Origin: Ornithinibacillus caprae
Lineage (GTDB): Bacteria; Bacillota; Bacilli; Bacillales; Amphibacillaceae
Assembly: GCF_009728145.1 (NCBI RefSeq)
Contig: NZ_WOCA01000017.1
Location: 1-64,000 of the forward strand
Length of the DNA stretch: 64,000 bases
Direction of reading: 5' to 3'
Shown here: piece after piece, positions 1 to 8,691 of the stretch
Layout of the letters: the number at the start of each line of letters is the position of its first letter
How positions within the stretch are numbered: the stretch's first letter is position 1
Translations under genes and position numbers: made by a program
Notes under the pieces: generated by a model
What the model saw: only the letters and a program-made list of their open reading frames with translations
Databases searched by the model: none
What the model was told of the DNA's origin: nothing

Positions 1-1
1 A

Positions 2-250
2 AGGATGGTTAAGAAATATGATTTAGGCCAATCCATGTCAAGACGAGGAAACTGTTGGGATAACGCCCCACAAGAATCATTTTTTGGGCATTTTAAAGAT
101 GAAGCATATATTAAACCTTGTGAAACCTTAGATGAGTTAAAGCGAGAAATTAAGAGTTATATGACTTATTACAACAACTACAGATATCAATGGAATCTAA
201 AAAAGATGACCCCTGTACAATACAGGAATCACCTTTCCAGTGTAGCATAG
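2..250 (+). mobile_element. IS3-family transposase, C-terminal fragment (partial, cut by window edge)
   Basis: The frame is open from the window edge, so the true start lies outside. The visible part is the end of an IS3-type OrfB integrase catalytic domain. SMSRRGNCWDNAPQESFFG is the typical block; its Glu (QESFF) is the third acidic residue of the DDE triad that binds the catalytic metals. It is followed by the usual tail with YNNYRYQWNLKKMTPVQYR, in which the NxxR/W and P-Y positions match IS3-group transposases. The protein ends about 33 bp before the probable element end. Whether the copy is intact cannot be judged, because the rest is outside the window. Confidence 0.9.
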
Positions 251-257
251 TCTTTTT

Positions 258-283
258 TTAAATAGTCCTTTACAAAGGGTACA
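258..283. repeat. Probable right terminal inverted repeat of the IS3-family element
   Basis: Just after the transposase stop the sequence runs to GGGTACA. Read inward from the end it is TGTACCCTTTGTAAAGGAC, a TG...CA-type end as in IS3-family elements. The left end is outside the window, so the pairing of the two ends and any 3-4 bp target duplication cannot be checked. The channel gene stop codon lies only about 53 bp further on. Confidence 0.6.
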
Positions 284-336
284 TTTTAAGATAGAAACGT
301 GCTTTTTAATGGTATAAAAATTACAGCATCTAACCA

Positions 337-1356
337 CTACCAAGCTTGTTGTATCAAATGGTATGTTTCTTTATTGCAAATGATATATAAACTAGTATCC
401 ACAGGGATCTCTTCGTCTAAACGTCTAATGATACTTAGGTCATTATTGGCAGATATTAAGTTTGCTCCTCTATCTCTTAATCCATTAAAAGCATCTCGAA
501 AGGTTTTCCATGTTGGGTCCGGTTTTACCATCCAGAGGTCATCTCCAAATCTTTTACTCAGTAATTGCATAAATAACTGACTAGATCCATGGTGTTGCAT
601 TGATTTAGCCATGAGGAAGGAGAACGCATCATTTGAAGGTATAAATTCATCTATTTTTACATGATTAAACATTCTCACGTCATCGTCACGAATCATTTCA
701 ACAATCGTATAGATATCTTTATCATGTTCCATTCCATAACTCTCTATCGAAGAAGCAATTAAAAGAGACTTTCCGTCAGCAGAAACTTCATCTTCTTCTT
801 CTGGTGAAAAAATAACAACTGAATTGGAGCGCAGTACATTTGCCTTATCCAAAATTTCATAGCTTGTAGGATCACCTTGTATGAAATAAAAATTATTATG
901 TTCGAAAGGTGTTTTATCTAATTGATCTATTAAAACAACATCTCTATCAGCAGCATTATTTTGTAAAATTTCATCGAGCGTTTTTCTCGCTTTTGTAGAC
1001 CACCCGATGATGACATAATGATCGTTACCGTTATAACTCAATTTTCCTTCCTCCTTAAGTCTTCTGTACAGTGTAAATGAATCAACAATTTTACCAAGTA
1101 TGATACCAATTAACCCTATACCTGTTAGATAAAGAAATATCCCAAAAATTTTTCCAACATAGGTAACAGGGGAATAATCACCATATCCCACGGTAGTTAC
1201 AGTTGTCATTACCCACCACAAACCGATAAAGGGATTTTTAAAATTATCTGGTTCAATAAAATAAATAATAAATGCACATGAAATATAAAATACAAATGCT
1301 ATCGTAATTAGTTTTAATGTGTTGATCTTTATTGCTTTTTTTATTAACTCAAACAT
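337..1356 (-). CDS. Potassium channel protein with RCK/TrkA-N domain (YugO-like)
   Basis: A 339-aa protein with the layout of a two-helix prokaryotic K+ channel (YugO/MthK class). It has an N-terminal membrane helix (about residues 16-35), a pore loop with TVTTVGYGDY containing the K+ selectivity filter (about 55-64), and a second membrane helix (about 70-92). A cytoplasmic Rossmann-type TrkA-N/RCK domain follows, starting at YVIIGW (about 113-118). Such proteins pass K+ through the membrane, gated by ligands on the RCK domain. The ATG has a clear GGAGGAG site. It is transcribed alone and ends next to the IS element. No full RCK_C domain is obvious. In Bacillus a channel of this class carries K+ signalling in biofilms; that role is not shown here. 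Confidence 0.88.
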   Translation of the reverse strand: MFELIKKAIKINTLKLITIAFVFYISCAFIIYFIEPDNFKNPFIGLWWVMTTVTTVGYGDYSPVTYVGKIFGIFLYLTGIGLIGIILGKIVDSFTLYRRLKEEGKLSYNGNDHYVIIGWSTKARKTLDEILQNNAADRDVVLIDQLDKTPFEHNNFYFIQGDPTSYEILDKANVLRSNSVVIFSPEEEDEVSADGKSLLIASSIESYGMEHDKDIYTIVEMIRDDDVRMFNHVKIDEFIPSNDAFSFLMAKSMQHHGSSQLFMQLLSKRFGDDLWMVKPDPTWKTFRDAFNGLRDRGANLISANNDLSIIRRLDEEIPVDTSLYIICNKETYHLIQQAW

Positions 1357-1450
1357 GTAAACTCCTCCGAGCTAATTAGTTATAAATACTCTATATTAAA
1401 TATTCCCAACTAACAGCTTAAAATATGCTAGGTTCACAACTTTAGCATAT

Positions 1451-1491
1451 TAAAAAAGAAAAAGGAGCTTGGAATATGATCCAAACTCCTT
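1451..1491 (-). terminator. Rho-independent terminator of the phospholipase C-like gene
   Basis: On the minus strand GGAGTTTGGA and TCCAAGCTCC form a 10-bp stem with one mismatch and a 6-nt loop, followed by a T-rich run (TTTTTCTTTTTT). It lies directly after the stop of the 302-aa gene. Confidence 0.75.
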
Positions 1492-1501
1492 ACTACCCAT
1501 A

Positions 1502-2410
1502 TTAAACAATTGGGTCACAATATTTATTTTCGAGATTTAAATTTAAAGGTTTTCCTGTGTCATAGGAAATATCACCAATTAATTCTCTCAAATGTGTTTC
1601 CGTAACGTTTTCATCTTTCCAGTATTTTAAGATGGTGGAGCCGATTTCTATAGCTTCGATTCGCCCTTGTTCATATAAGTCGATAAAACTTTTGGTGCAT
1701 GGTTGATTTGTTGCTGGGTGATACCATGTTGTTCTATCCTTATTCAAGTAATCCACATTATCTTTAATTGGGCGATGAGAATATGATGAAATGAGAGAAG
1801 CTAATAGAGCATTCTTCCACCCAAACGGGTCGGATAATATTCTTAAAGCGAGCTTCATGTCACGATAAGATTTTTCAATATAATAAGTTGTTTCTTCCTC
1901 AACCATTGGGTAATGTTTTTTGATCGTTTCATGTAGAAGTTCTATAATATCCTCATGTAATGAAGGTCCCACATTTATTTCTTTATAAACAGGAACTTTC
2001 CAGGTTTTTATATTTTTATCTTTTTCCATCATTAAGGTATCGATACAAACCTCAAGCTTTTGGTGTTTATTTCCTTCATAGCCCGCTCGGTAATGGATAT
2101 ATGGATGTGTGTTTCTATCTAATATGTGATGGGTAACGAAACCAAAGACATAGGCCTGTACCTCGGGAATAGAGCTTTTTGCAGATGTTATTAAATCCAT
2201 TAAAAATGCTCCGCAATGCCTCTGATGAAGCAGCAATCCAATATCTTGGATATGATCTTCCTTGATCCATGGCCAAAAGTTGTAATAAAAAAATGGATCC
2301 GGACCTTGAGCCCCTAAGTTCATATAATGTTCATAGGTTGGGAACGGATTTTTTCCGATGGAATCTACTACATCTTCGCAAAAAAGCATATGTGTCCAAA
2401 TATTAGGCAT
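1502..2410 (-). CDS. Zinc-dependent phospholipase C family protein
   Basis: A 302-aa protein matching the zinc-dependent PLC (PF00882-type) hydrolases found as single genes in Bacillaceae. MPNIWTHMLFCEDV at the very N-terminus carries the first metal-binding His. GFVTHHILDRNTHPYIHYR (about residues 89-107) holds further His/Asp ligands, and HQKLEVCID has another His plus acidic residues. There is no signal peptide, so it is probably cytoplasmic, unlike secreted PLCs. The substrate is unknown. The start has a strong AAGGAGG site. It is monocistronic, with its own terminator downstream and a second hairpin in its leader. Confidence 0.8.
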   Translation of the reverse strand: MPNIWTHMLFCEDVVDSIGKNPFPTYEHYMNLGAQGPDPFFYYNFWPWIKEDHIQDIGLLLHQRHCGAFLMDLITSAKSSIPEVQAYVFGFVTHHILDRNTHPYIHYRAGYEGNKHQKLEVCIDTLMMEKDKNIKTWKVPVYKEINVGPSLHEDIIELLHETIKKHYPMVEEETTYYIEKSYRDMKLALRILSDPFGWKNALLASLISSYSHRPIKDNVDYLNKDRTTWYHPATNQPCTKSFIDLYEQGRIEAIEIGSTILKYWKDENVTETHLRELIGDISYDTGKPLNLNLENKYCDPIV

Positions 2411-2428
2411 ACGAAAATCCTCCTTATA

Positions 2429-2456
2429 AGACTAAAAAAAGCATAACGACATATGC
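2429..2456 (-). terminator. Hairpin with T-run in the leader of the phospholipase C-like gene (possible attenuator)
   Basis: On the minus strand AAGCATA and TATGCTT pair around a short loop and are followed at once by TTTTTTT. This is terminator-like. It lies about 20 nt upstream of the phospholipase start codon and downstream of a possible promoter region with the dyad ACTATATATAGT (about 2488-2499). A terminator inside a leader suggests attenuation or a very short separate transcript. No antiterminator was demonstrated. Confidence 0.45.
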
Positions 2457-2608
2457 TTCAATGAATGTGCCATCCATATAAATTATTGACTATATATAGT
2501 ATAAATCAAAATAGTACAAAGATGGTGTGAAAAGTAAAGACAATTTTGTGACCATATTGGACTTTTTAACAACAATTAATATTTTTTCTTCTGATAAACA
2601 GAAATATA

Positions 2609-2636
2609 TTAACTATTATTAAAAATTTGGTACAAT
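2609..2636 (+). promoter_or_regulatory. Possible sigma-A promoter of fumC
   Basis: TTAACT, a 16-nt spacer and TACAAT lie 44 bp upstream of the fumC start. The -10 is good and the -35 weak. It is the only reasonable pair in the gap between the phospholipase gene and fumC. Confidence 0.4.
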
Positions 2637-2679
2637 AGGGGAGGGTTTAAAAAAGTAAAGACATTGGGAGGAATACACA

Positions 2680-4065
2680 ATGGATTATCGCATTGAACGA
2701 GATACATTAGGAGAAGTAAAAGTTCCCGCTGATAAATCTTGGGGGGCACAAACACAGCGTAGTAAGCAGAACTTTCCAATCGGCGATGAAAAAATGCCTA
2801 CCGAAATAATAAAAGCGTTTGCAATCTTGAAGAAGAGTGCAGCTAAAGCAAATAGTGATTTAGGGTTAATGGATGCCAAAAAAGCTGAGGCAATTGAATA
2901 TGCTGCAACTCAAGTAATTAATGGTGAGTTAAATGATCATTTTCCATTAGTTGTTTGGCAAACTGGAAGTGGTACACAATCTAATATGAACGTAAACGAA
3001 GTGATCGCTTTTGTAGGTAATGTATGGTTAAAAGAACAAGGTAGTGACCTTACCCTACATCCAAACGATGATGTTAATAAATCACAAAGTTCAAATGATA
3101 CGTATCCAACAGCTATGCATATTGCTTCTGTATTAAAATTAGAGGATGTTGTATTACCAGCATTACGAACATTAAAAGATACATTAAAAGGAAAAATGGA
3201 TGCATTCCAGGATATCGTTAAAATTGGTCGCACGCATTTGCAGGATGCAACACCATTAACACTTGGACAAGAAATAAGCGGATGGCATCGTATGCTTGAA
3301 AAATCGGAAAATATGATTACACAAAGTGTAGAATATTTAAAAGAACTAGCAATTGGTGGAACTGCTGTTGGAACTGGATTGAATGCTCATCCAGAATTCT
3401 CGGAACGTGTTTGTGACGCAATTAATGAATATACTGGTAAGGATTTCGTTTCTGCGCCAAATAAATTCCATGCATTAACAAGTCATGATGAAACGGTATA
3501 TGCACATGGTGCATTAAAAGCACTAGCGGCTGACTTAATGAAAATTGCTAATGATGTTCGTTGGTTGGCAAGTGGTCCGCGCTGTGGTATTGGTGAAATT
3601 ACTATTCCAGCTAACGAGCCAGGAAGTTCGATTATGCCTGGAAAGGTTAACCCTACACAAAGTGAAGCAGTTACGATGGTAGCAGCTCAGGTTATGGGAA
3701 ATGATGCAACAATAGGATTTGCAGCAAGTCAAGGTAATTTTGAACTAAATGTATTTAAACCAGTTATTGCTTATAACTTCTTACAGTCTAGCCAATTACT
3801 TGCTGACAGTATGCTTTCATTTGATGAACGCTGTGCACAAGGGATTGAACCAAATCACGAACAAATTGAAAAATATCTGAATGATTCATTAATGCTTGTA
3901 ACGGCATTGAATCCACACATCGGCTATGAAAATGCAGCAAAGATTGCAAAGAAGGCATTTGCAGATAACTCAACATTAAAAGAAACGGCAGTAGATCTCG
4001 GACTTTTAACAGAAGAAGAGTTTGATAAGTATGTTAATCCAAAAGAAATGACACATCCAAAATAA
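2680..4065 (+). CDS. fumC: Class II fumarate hydratase
   Basis: A 461-aa class II (iron-independent) fumarase, full family length. It interconverts fumarate and L-malate in the TCA cycle and is cytoplasmic. Diagnostic blocks are [12 protein letters not shown] (about residues 98-109), [14 protein letters not shown] (about 127-140), TPLTLGQE and the superfamily signature [11 protein letters not shown], which contains the catalytic Ser of the mobile loop. These, together with the family's usual His in the GRTHLQDA block, separate it from aspartase by overall sequence. The start has a GGGAGGA site. It is monocistronic, with a strong terminator. Confidence 0.97.
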   Translation: MDYRIERDTLGEVKVPADKSWGAQTQRSKQNFPIGDEKMPTEIIKAFAILKKSAAKANSDLGLMDAKKAEAIEYAATQVINGELNDHFPLVVWQTGSGTQSNMNVNEVIAFVGNVWLKEQGSDLTLHPNDDVNKSQSSNDTYPTAMHIASVLKLEDVVLPALRTLKDTLKGKMDAFQDIVKIGRTHLQDATPLTLGQEISGWHRMLEKSENMITQSVEYLKELAIGGTAVGTGLNAHPEFSERVCDAINEYTGKDFVSAPNKFHALTSHDETVYAHGALKALAADLMKIANDVRWLASGPRCGIGEITIPANEPGSSIMPGKVNPTQSEAVTMVAAQVMGNDATIGFAASQGNFELNVFKPVIAYNFLQSSQLLADSMLSFDERCAQGIEPNHEQIEKYLNDSLMLVTALNPHIGYENAAKIAKKAFADNSTLKETAVDLGLLTEEEFDKYVNPKEMTHPK

Positions 4066-4076
4066 AATATAAGTTT

Positions 4077-4115
4077 AGCCCGTATTGTCAAACAGTTGAT
4101 AATACGGGCTTTTTA
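4077..4115 (+). terminator. fumC terminator
   Basis: AGCCCGTATT and AATACGGGCT form a perfect 10-bp stem with a 14-nt loop, followed by TTTTT. Confidence 0.9.
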
Positions 4116-4223
4116 TATGTTCTTAAAAATTGTAGAAAAACATGAACAAATTACCAACTATTATTTGTGATAAGAATTGGGTTTCCTGCTCACAATAGTT
4201 AGTACAGAAGGAGGTGATATCAC

Positions 4224-4427
4224 ATGGCAAATAACAATAATAACAACCAATTACTTGTACCTGGTGTACAACAAGCTCTTGATCAAATGAAGTATGAAAT
4301 TGCTACTGAATTTGGTGTTAACTTAGGAGCTGATACTACTTCTCGTGCTAATGGTTCTGTTGGTGGAGAAATCACTAAACGTCTAGTTCAAACAGCTCAA
4401 CAACAATTAAACGGACAATCTCAATAA
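4224..4427 (+). CDS. Small acid-soluble spore protein, alpha/beta type
   Basis: A 67-aa alpha/beta-type SASP. These proteins coat spore DNA, hold it in an A-like form and protect it from UV and heat, then supply amino acids at germination. [13 protein letters not shown] (about residues 26-38) holds the GPR protease cleavage region. [18 protein letters not shown] is the conserved DNA-binding half. The N-terminal [12 protein letters not shown] is the common low-complexity start. The ribosome site AAGGAGGTGAT is very strong, as expected for an abundant protein. Expression from a sigma-G forespore promoter is expected from the family; I could not assign the promoter confidently. Confidence 0.96.
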   Translation: MANNNNNNQLLVPGVQQALDQMKYEIATEFGVNLGADTTSRANGSVGGEITKRLVQTAQQQLNGQSQ

Positions 4428-4459
4428 ATATGGCCTCTGGGGGAAAACCCCTTACAGAT

Positions 4460-4491
4460 AAGGGAAAGTCAATAATGACTTTCCCTTTTAT
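4460..4491 (+). terminator. SASP gene terminator
   Basis: AAGGGAAAGTCA and TGACTTTCCCTT form a 12-bp perfect stem with a 4-nt loop, then TT-rich sequence. Confidence 0.85.
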
Positions 4492-4647
4492 GATGACTTT
4501 TTAATAACAAATAAGTAAAGTAATAGACGATCAATACTCCCGGTGCAACTATGAAATATTTGGTTAGAATGAAGTTTATAATTAGTGGTAGTATTTACTA
4601 AAGTATAGAAATTAATTCCATTATTTATAAAAAATATGTATAAAAAT

Positions 4648-4676
4648 AAAAGGTGTTCCAGCTAGAACACCTTTTA
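4648..4676 (-). terminator. msmX terminator
   Basis: AAAGGTGTTC and GAACACCTTT form a 10-bp stem with a 6-nt loop. On the minus strand it is followed by TTTATTTTTA. It lies just after the msmX stop codon. Confidence 0.8.
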
Positions 4677-4694
4677 TAAACACATGCTGTTAAA

Positions 4695-5792
4695 CTAGCG
4701 AATACGTAATTCAGTTTCTGCATCAAAGAAATGACATTTATTCATATCAAAGGCTAGATCAATGCTGTCTCCACCTTGAACGTCTGAACGAGAATCAACA
4801 CGAGCAATAAAATCTTGATCATTTATTTTTGAGTAAAGGAATGACTCTGCACCCATTAACTCAGCTACATCGATATGAGCTGTAATTTTTGTTTCTGGTG
4901 TTGATTCGATAAATACAGGCTCATCATGGATATCTTCTGGACGGATTCCTAGAATAACATCTTTATTTACATAGCCTTGTTCACGAAGTACTTTCATTTT
5001 ACCTTCAGGAACTTTAACTTTTACATTTTCCATTTCAAAATGAGTTTCCGTTAACTTACCGTTTAAGAAGTTCATAGAAGGTGATCCGATAAATCCACCT
5101 ACGAAAACATTCTCAGGACTGTCATATACATCTTTTGGTGCACCAACTTGTTGAATTATACCATCTTTCATAACAACTAAACGTGTTGCCATCGTCATTG
5201 CTTCTGTTTGGTCATGGGTAACGTAGATGGTAGTTGTTTGTAAGCGTTGGTGTAACTTTTGGATTTCAGCACGCATTTGTACACGTAATTTTGCATCCAA
5301 GTTTGATAAAGGCTCATCCATTAAGAATACCTTTGCATCACGTACAATCGCACGACCTAAAGCAACACGTTGACGTTGACCACCAGAAAGAGCTTTTGGT
5401 TTACGATCTAAATATGCTTCTAATCCTAGGATTTTTGCAGCATTTTGAACACGTTTATCAATTTCATCTTTCTTAAATTTACGGAGTTTTAATCCGAAAG
5501 CCATGTTATCGTATACATTCATATGCGGGTAAAGTGCATAGTTTTGGAATACCATTGCGATATCACGATCTTTTGGTGCTACATCATTCATCTTTTTATC
5601 ATCAATGAATAAGCCACCATCAGTGATTTCTTCAAGACCTGCAATCATACGTAATGTAGTTGATTTACCACAACCAGATGGTCCAACGAATACGATAAAT
5701 TCTTTATCTTGAATATGAAGATTAAAATCATCTACTGCAATAACTTCCTTGTCATACTTTTTCTGGATATGTTCTAAGCGTAACTCTGCCAT
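4695..5792 (-). CDS. msmX: Sugar ABC transporter ATP-binding protein (MsmX/UgpC type)
   Basis: A 365-aa ATPase of the MalK/MsmX/UgpC group. In Bacillus MsmX is a shared ATPase that energises several oligosaccharide importers whose permeases are encoded elsewhere; that matches its solitary position here. Walker A is GPSGCGKST (about residues 38-46), the ABC signature LSGGQRQR (about 136-143), Walker [13 protein letters not shown] (about 156-167) and the switch His in [10 protein letters not shown]. The C-terminal third forms the MalK-type TOBE/regulatory domain ([10 protein letters not shown]). Its neighbour is a PucR-type regulator, as next to msmX in B. subtilis. A cre-like sequence lies in its leader. 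Confidence 0.95.
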   Translation of the reverse strand: MAELRLEHIQKKYDKEVIAVDDFNLHIQDKEFIVFVGPSGCGKSTTLRMIAGLEEITDGGLFIDDKKMNDVAPKDRDIAMVFQNYALYPHMNVYDNMAFGLKLRKFKKDEIDKRVQNAAKILGLEAYLDRKPKALSGGQRQRVALGRAIVRDAKVFLMDEPLSNLDAKLRVQMRAEIQKLHQRLQTTTIYVTHDQTEAMTMATRLVVMKDGIIQQVGAPKDVYDSPENVFVGGFIGSPSMNFLNGKLTETHFEMENVKVKVPEGKMKVLREQGYVNKDVILGIRPEDIHDEPVFIESTPETKITAHIDVAELMGAESFLYSKINDQDFIARVDSRSDVQGGDSIDLAFDMNKCHFFDAETELRIR

Positions 5793-5808
5793 TTTTTATT
5801 CCCCCAAT

Positions 5809-5823
5809 TTGTAAGCGTTTTAC
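5809..5823. promoter_or_regulatory. Possible cre (CcpA) site upstream of msmX
   Basis: TTGTAAGCGTTTTAC matches the core TGNAANCGNW of the cre consensus but misses the final C-W positions. It sits 17 bp upstream of the msmX start, overlapping the leader, where bound CcpA would block transcription. A single imperfect match, so only suggestive. Confidence 0.35.
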
Positions 5824-5860
5824 TATATTAAGTATAGCCTAGTAGAAAATAGTCCGTAAA

Positions 5861-5907
5861 TAGTAAAGATGCACAAAGAAGTTTGTCCTCTTTGTGCATC
5901 TTTACTA
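5861..5907. repeat. Perfect 19-bp inverted repeat between yxkF-like gene and msmX
   Basis: TAGTAAAGATGCACAAAGA (5861-5879) is exactly complementary to 5889-5907, with a 9-nt spacer. There is no adjoining T-run on either strand, so it is not a standard terminator. It could be a stable RNA stem in the yxkF-msmX transcript or a protein-binding dyad. Confidence 0.8.
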
Positions 5908-5928
5908 GGTGGGTAGAAAGTGCTAGTA

Positions 5929-5979
5929 GATAACAAAGGTTTTCACTGTGAGTGCTTATCGGAAACCTTCGTTATCTAA
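5929..5979. repeat. Long imperfect inverted repeat after the yxkF-like gene
   Basis: AGATAACAAAGGTTT pairs with AAACCTTCGTTATCT at one mismatch, with a 20-nt spacer. It lies 7 bp beyond the stop of the PucR-type gene, so it may end or stabilise that transcript. No T-run follows. Confidence 0.65.
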
Positions 5980-5985
5980 GCGTAT

Positions 5986-6870
5986 TTAATTATTAGCTAA
6001 TAATGCTAAGTAGACGGTTAAAGCCTGATGAAAGTCCCTTACATCGATCCCAGTGGCTTCATAAAACTTGTCTAATCGATATTGAAGACTGTTTCTATGC
6101 ATGTATAGCTTTTTAGCAGCAACTGATATATTTAAATTACTTTCAAGAAATACTTCAATCGTTTGTAATAACTCCTGATCCGTTGCAAAATCTTTTAATA
6201 TGGTCTTAGAGATTTCTTTTTTATAAGAGGCTTCTATCTGGTCAATGAGTATATATGGTATAACTTCTACATAAGACAACACATTTTTATCTGTATACGA
6301 AAAAGACATTTTCGCACTACGCAATAGATTCTCATAATGTTCTTTTACAAGATGCAAGTCTTCACGAAATGGCCCAACTAGGAAGTTGATTTTGACATAT
6401 AAATCACTCATCAAAATATCAATTATTTTTTCATAGGAGATATCTTCCTCGGCATGTTTTTTTTGCTCTTCAATAATAATACCTTCTTGTTGATTTTCCC
6501 AAAGAATAGTAATGTCCATAGCAAATAATTCATTCAGTGCTTCTTTAAATGATATTGGATCGATTTGATTATTGGAAATGGAAAAATACACAAATCTATA
6601 AGTTATATTAGCATCTAGTTGCATGTTAGAATGGTTAGTAATTCTATTTTCCCAGAGTTTTTCTTTTTGAGTCGGAAGTGGAAAGGTATGGGTATATGGC
6701 TCTAAAAAAGTAGCAAGTAAACCCTTATCCTTAGATGTCAGTTCACTTTTATGTATGCCGATTAACTCATTTGTATCATGAAGGTACCATTCAAAGTTAG
6801 AGTCTAGATTTTGGTCAATATCGGTAAGGATAATTAAAGAAGGAAAAATTTTTTTTAGTTGTGTAATCAT
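5986..6870 (-). CDS. PucR-type helix-turn-helix regulator (YxkF-like)
   Basis: A 294-aa protein whose C-terminal 60 residues form a PucR C-terminal HTH (HTH_30): LNISVAAKKLYMHRNSLQYRLDKF is read across residues about 241-264, followed by TGIDVRDFHQALTVYLA. The N-terminal part lacks a recognisable sensor domain, so the effector is unknown. The gene lies directly upstream of msmX in the same orientation with a 193-bp gap holding two large inverted repeats. The same pairing occurs in B. subtilis (yxkF-msmX), so a link to carbohydrate import is plausible but not shown. No membrane segments or signal peptide are seen. Confidence 0.8.
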   Translation of the reverse strand: MITQLKKIFPSLIILTDIDQNLDSNFEWYLHDTNELIGIHKSELTSKDKGLLATFLEPYTHTFPLPTQKEKLWENRITNHSNMQLDANITYRFVYFSISNNQIDPISFKEALNELFAMDITILWENQQEGIIIEEQKKHAEEDISYEKIIDILMSDLYVKINFLVGPFREDLHLVKEHYENLLRSAKMSFSYTDKNVLSYVEVIPYILIDQIEASYKKEISKTILKDFATDQELLQTIEVFLESNLNISVAAKKLYMHRNSLQYRLDKFYEATGIDVRDFHQALTVYLALLANN

Positions 6871-7088
6871 ATGTGAAAATCCTCTTTTCTTCTAAGCCTT
6901 TAATTTAATTATAGCAGTATAAAGGAAAGTGAAAAAACAATATATCGTCCTATTTGATTTTTCGAATCGCTATACATGAACCTATTCGTTTGTTACACTT
7001 TATAAAGTGAAAAAATTAAAGTATATGAAAAACAAATACTGAAGGTTTTTCAATAGATGCTTTAGTAATAATTAAAAGGAGGCTAACC

Positions 7089-7448
7089 ATGCCAAATATT
7101 TATGATAGTGCATATGATATGGAAAAAGCGATACGTGAGAGTGAGGAATTTCAAGGATTAAAATCAGCTTTTGAAGCTGTAATGAATGATCCTTCTGCAA
7201 AGCAAATGTTTGATAACTTCCGTAATACACAGATGGAGCTACAACAAAAACAAATGCAAGGTGAAGAAATTACAGAAGAAGAAGTTGAAAAAGCACGTCA
7301 AGTGGTAGAATTAGTTCAACAACATGAAGATATTTCAAAACTAATGGAACAAGAACAGCGTTTAAACATGATGATTAATGAAGTGAGCCAAATCATTACA
7401 AAACCGTTAGAAGAACTATATGGTGCACATGAGGAACAAGCTGAATAA
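7089..7448 (+). CDS. yheA: YlbF/YmcA-superfamily protein YheA
   Basis: A 119-aa, highly charged, all-helical protein of the UPF0342 group, closely resembling B. subtilis YheA. Recognisable blocks are MFDNFRNTQMELQQKQ, QGEEITEEE and the C-terminal KPLEELYG. It belongs to the YlbF/YmcA superfamily, whose best-known members form the Y-complex acting with RNase Y in mRNA maturation; YheA itself has no firm function. The start has an AAAGGAGG site. It is monocistronic, with its own terminator, and marks the left end of the yheA-yha synteny block. Confidence 0.92.
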   Translation: MPNIYDSAYDMEKAIRESEEFQGLKSAFEAVMNDPSAKQMFDNFRNTQMELQQKQMQGEEITEEEVEKARQVVELVQQHEDISKLMEQEQRLNMMINEVSQIITKPLEELYGAHEEQAE

Positions 7449-7457
7449 TTTTTACGT

Positions 7458-7487
7458 AAAACTGCAGATTTGTATCTGCAGTTTTTT
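7458..7487 (+). terminator. yheA terminator
   Basis: AAAACTGCAGAT and ATCTGCAGTTTT form a 12-bp stem with a 4-nt loop, continuing into a T-run. Confidence 0.9.
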
Positions 7488-7589
7488 ATATGGTAAATTT
7501 CTTATCCTGTATAAGTACATTTCTAATATTCATGCAGGAAAATGATGAAAAAAGGGAGAATGTATATTATAGAAAAGGGGGAGATCGTA

Positions 7590-8360
7590 ATGTCGATTGT
7601 TAAGTATGAAAGTAAAGACAATATTTCATATATTCATTTAAATCGTCCAGAGCGGTTTAATGCTTTGAATAAGGAAATGTTAGAGGAATTTTTATATGTG
7701 TTAGAAACAGTAGAAAAGAATGATGATAAGGTTATCGTACTAGCTGGAAATGGTAATGCTTTTTGTGCTGGTGGAGATATCAACATGATGAAGGATTTTG
7801 CTAATAAAGAATTTTTCGATGGGGTTATGGATACAATCAGTGCAGTTGTAACGAAGCTGTACATGATGCCTAAAATCGTTATTTCCGCTGTACAAGGCTC
7901 TGCTGCAGGTCTAGGGCTAAGCATAGCATTAACTGCTGATTATGTGGTCGCGCAAAATGAATCTAGATTTGGGATGCTGTTTATTGGAGTAGGTTTAGCC
8001 CCCGATGGTGGTGGACATTTTTGGTTAGAGCAACGACTGGGAGCCCATCAAGCAAAACAATTTACTTGGGGAATGCAACAGGTTCAAGGGCAGGAAGCCA
8101 AACGTATGGGACTCGTTGATGTATTAACAAATGAAAGTGTAGTAGAGACAGCAACAAAAATCGGACAAAAAATATTAACAACTCCGACTGTAGCTATGCT
8201 AAAAACGAAAATGATGTATCATACGAAAAACCAAGCAACACTGGCATATTATTTGAAGGAAGAAAAGAAATCTCAATGGGAATTACGTAATACAAAAGAC
8301 CACCAGGAAGGGGTACAGGCGTTTTTGGAGAAAAGAAACCCTGTATTTAAAGGAGAATAA
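7590..8360 (+). CDS. yhaR: Enoyl-CoA hydratase/isomerase family protein YhaR
   Basis: A 256-aa crotonase-fold protein. The usual substrates are acyl-CoA thioesters, in fatty acid or side-chain degradation. The first oxyanion-hole and CoA block is GNAFCAGGDINMM (about residues 50-62) and the second is SAVQGSAAGLGLSIAL (about 96-111). The glutamate pair of classical hydratases is not obvious: the region after GMLFIGVGLAPDGG has Asp where many hydratases have Glu, so isomerase or another activity is possible. The ATG at 7590 was chosen over an upstream in-frame ATG because AAAAGGGGGAG sits just before it and the length then matches YhaR. A terminator follows. Confidence 0.88.
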   Translation: MSIVKYESKDNISYIHLNRPERFNALNKEMLEEFLYVLETVEKNDDKVIVLAGNGNAFCAGGDINMMKDFANKEFFDGVMDTISAVVTKLYMMPKIVISAVQGSAAGLGLSIALTADYVVAQNESRFGMLFIGVGLAPDGGGHFWLEQRLGAHQAKQFTWGMQQVQGQEAKRMGLVDVLTNESVVETATKIGQKILTTPTVAMLKTKMMYHTKNQATLAYYLKEEKKSQWELRNTKDHQEGVQAFLEKRNPVFKGE

Positions 8361-8367
8361 TTAATTG

Positions 8368-8398
8368 AAAACGACTTCAGTGATTGAAGTCGTTTTTT
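8368..8398. terminator. Terminator between yhaR and the convergent yhzD-like gene
   Basis: AAAACGACTTCA and TGAAGTCGTTTT form a 12-bp stem with a 5-nt loop. T-rich sequence follows on the plus strand, and A-rich sequence before it could serve the convergent minus-strand gene. Confidence 0.85.
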
Positions 8399-8407
8399 GC
8401 ACCAAAA

Positions 8408-8593
8408 TTATCGATGAAATAAGACTAATTTCGCATCTGGTGAAACACATCGATGTGTATGTTCACTGTATCCTTTTTCAGCTAGCTTTGAAGAACCGAC
8501 TTCTTTTGCTTCTTGATCATTTTTTGCCTCAAAGGATTCATCTAATAATTTTTCTCCAGATTTATCAAATACCGTTAATACGTACGTACGCAT
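8408..8593 (-). CDS. YhzD-like small protein
   Basis: A 61-aa protein beginning MRTYVLTVFDKSGEKLLDES and ending CVSPDAKLVLFHR. It resembles the conserved YhzD-like family of Bacillaceae, of unknown function. The frame is open further upstream, but the start at 8593 has a GGAGG site 8 bp before it, and the length fits the family. It is transcribed divergently from the XRE regulator gene and convergently with yhaR. No membrane or metal-binding features are seen. Confidence 0.75.
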   Translation of the reverse strand: MRTYVLTVFDKSGEKLLDESFEAKNDQEAKEVGSSKLAEKGYSEHTHRCVSPDAKLVLFHR

Positions 8594-8691
8594 GACGTTG
8601 CCTCCTTGACGTTTTTCATATATACAATATTCGATAACCACAAGAATAATCCTTCTTTTACAAACACTTTCCTTTAAATTGTAAAGTAAAC

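Noticed and set aside
299-580. A 93-residue plus-strand frame after the IS end
   Set aside because: It is antisense to the potassium channel gene, which has clear motifs and a good ribosome site.
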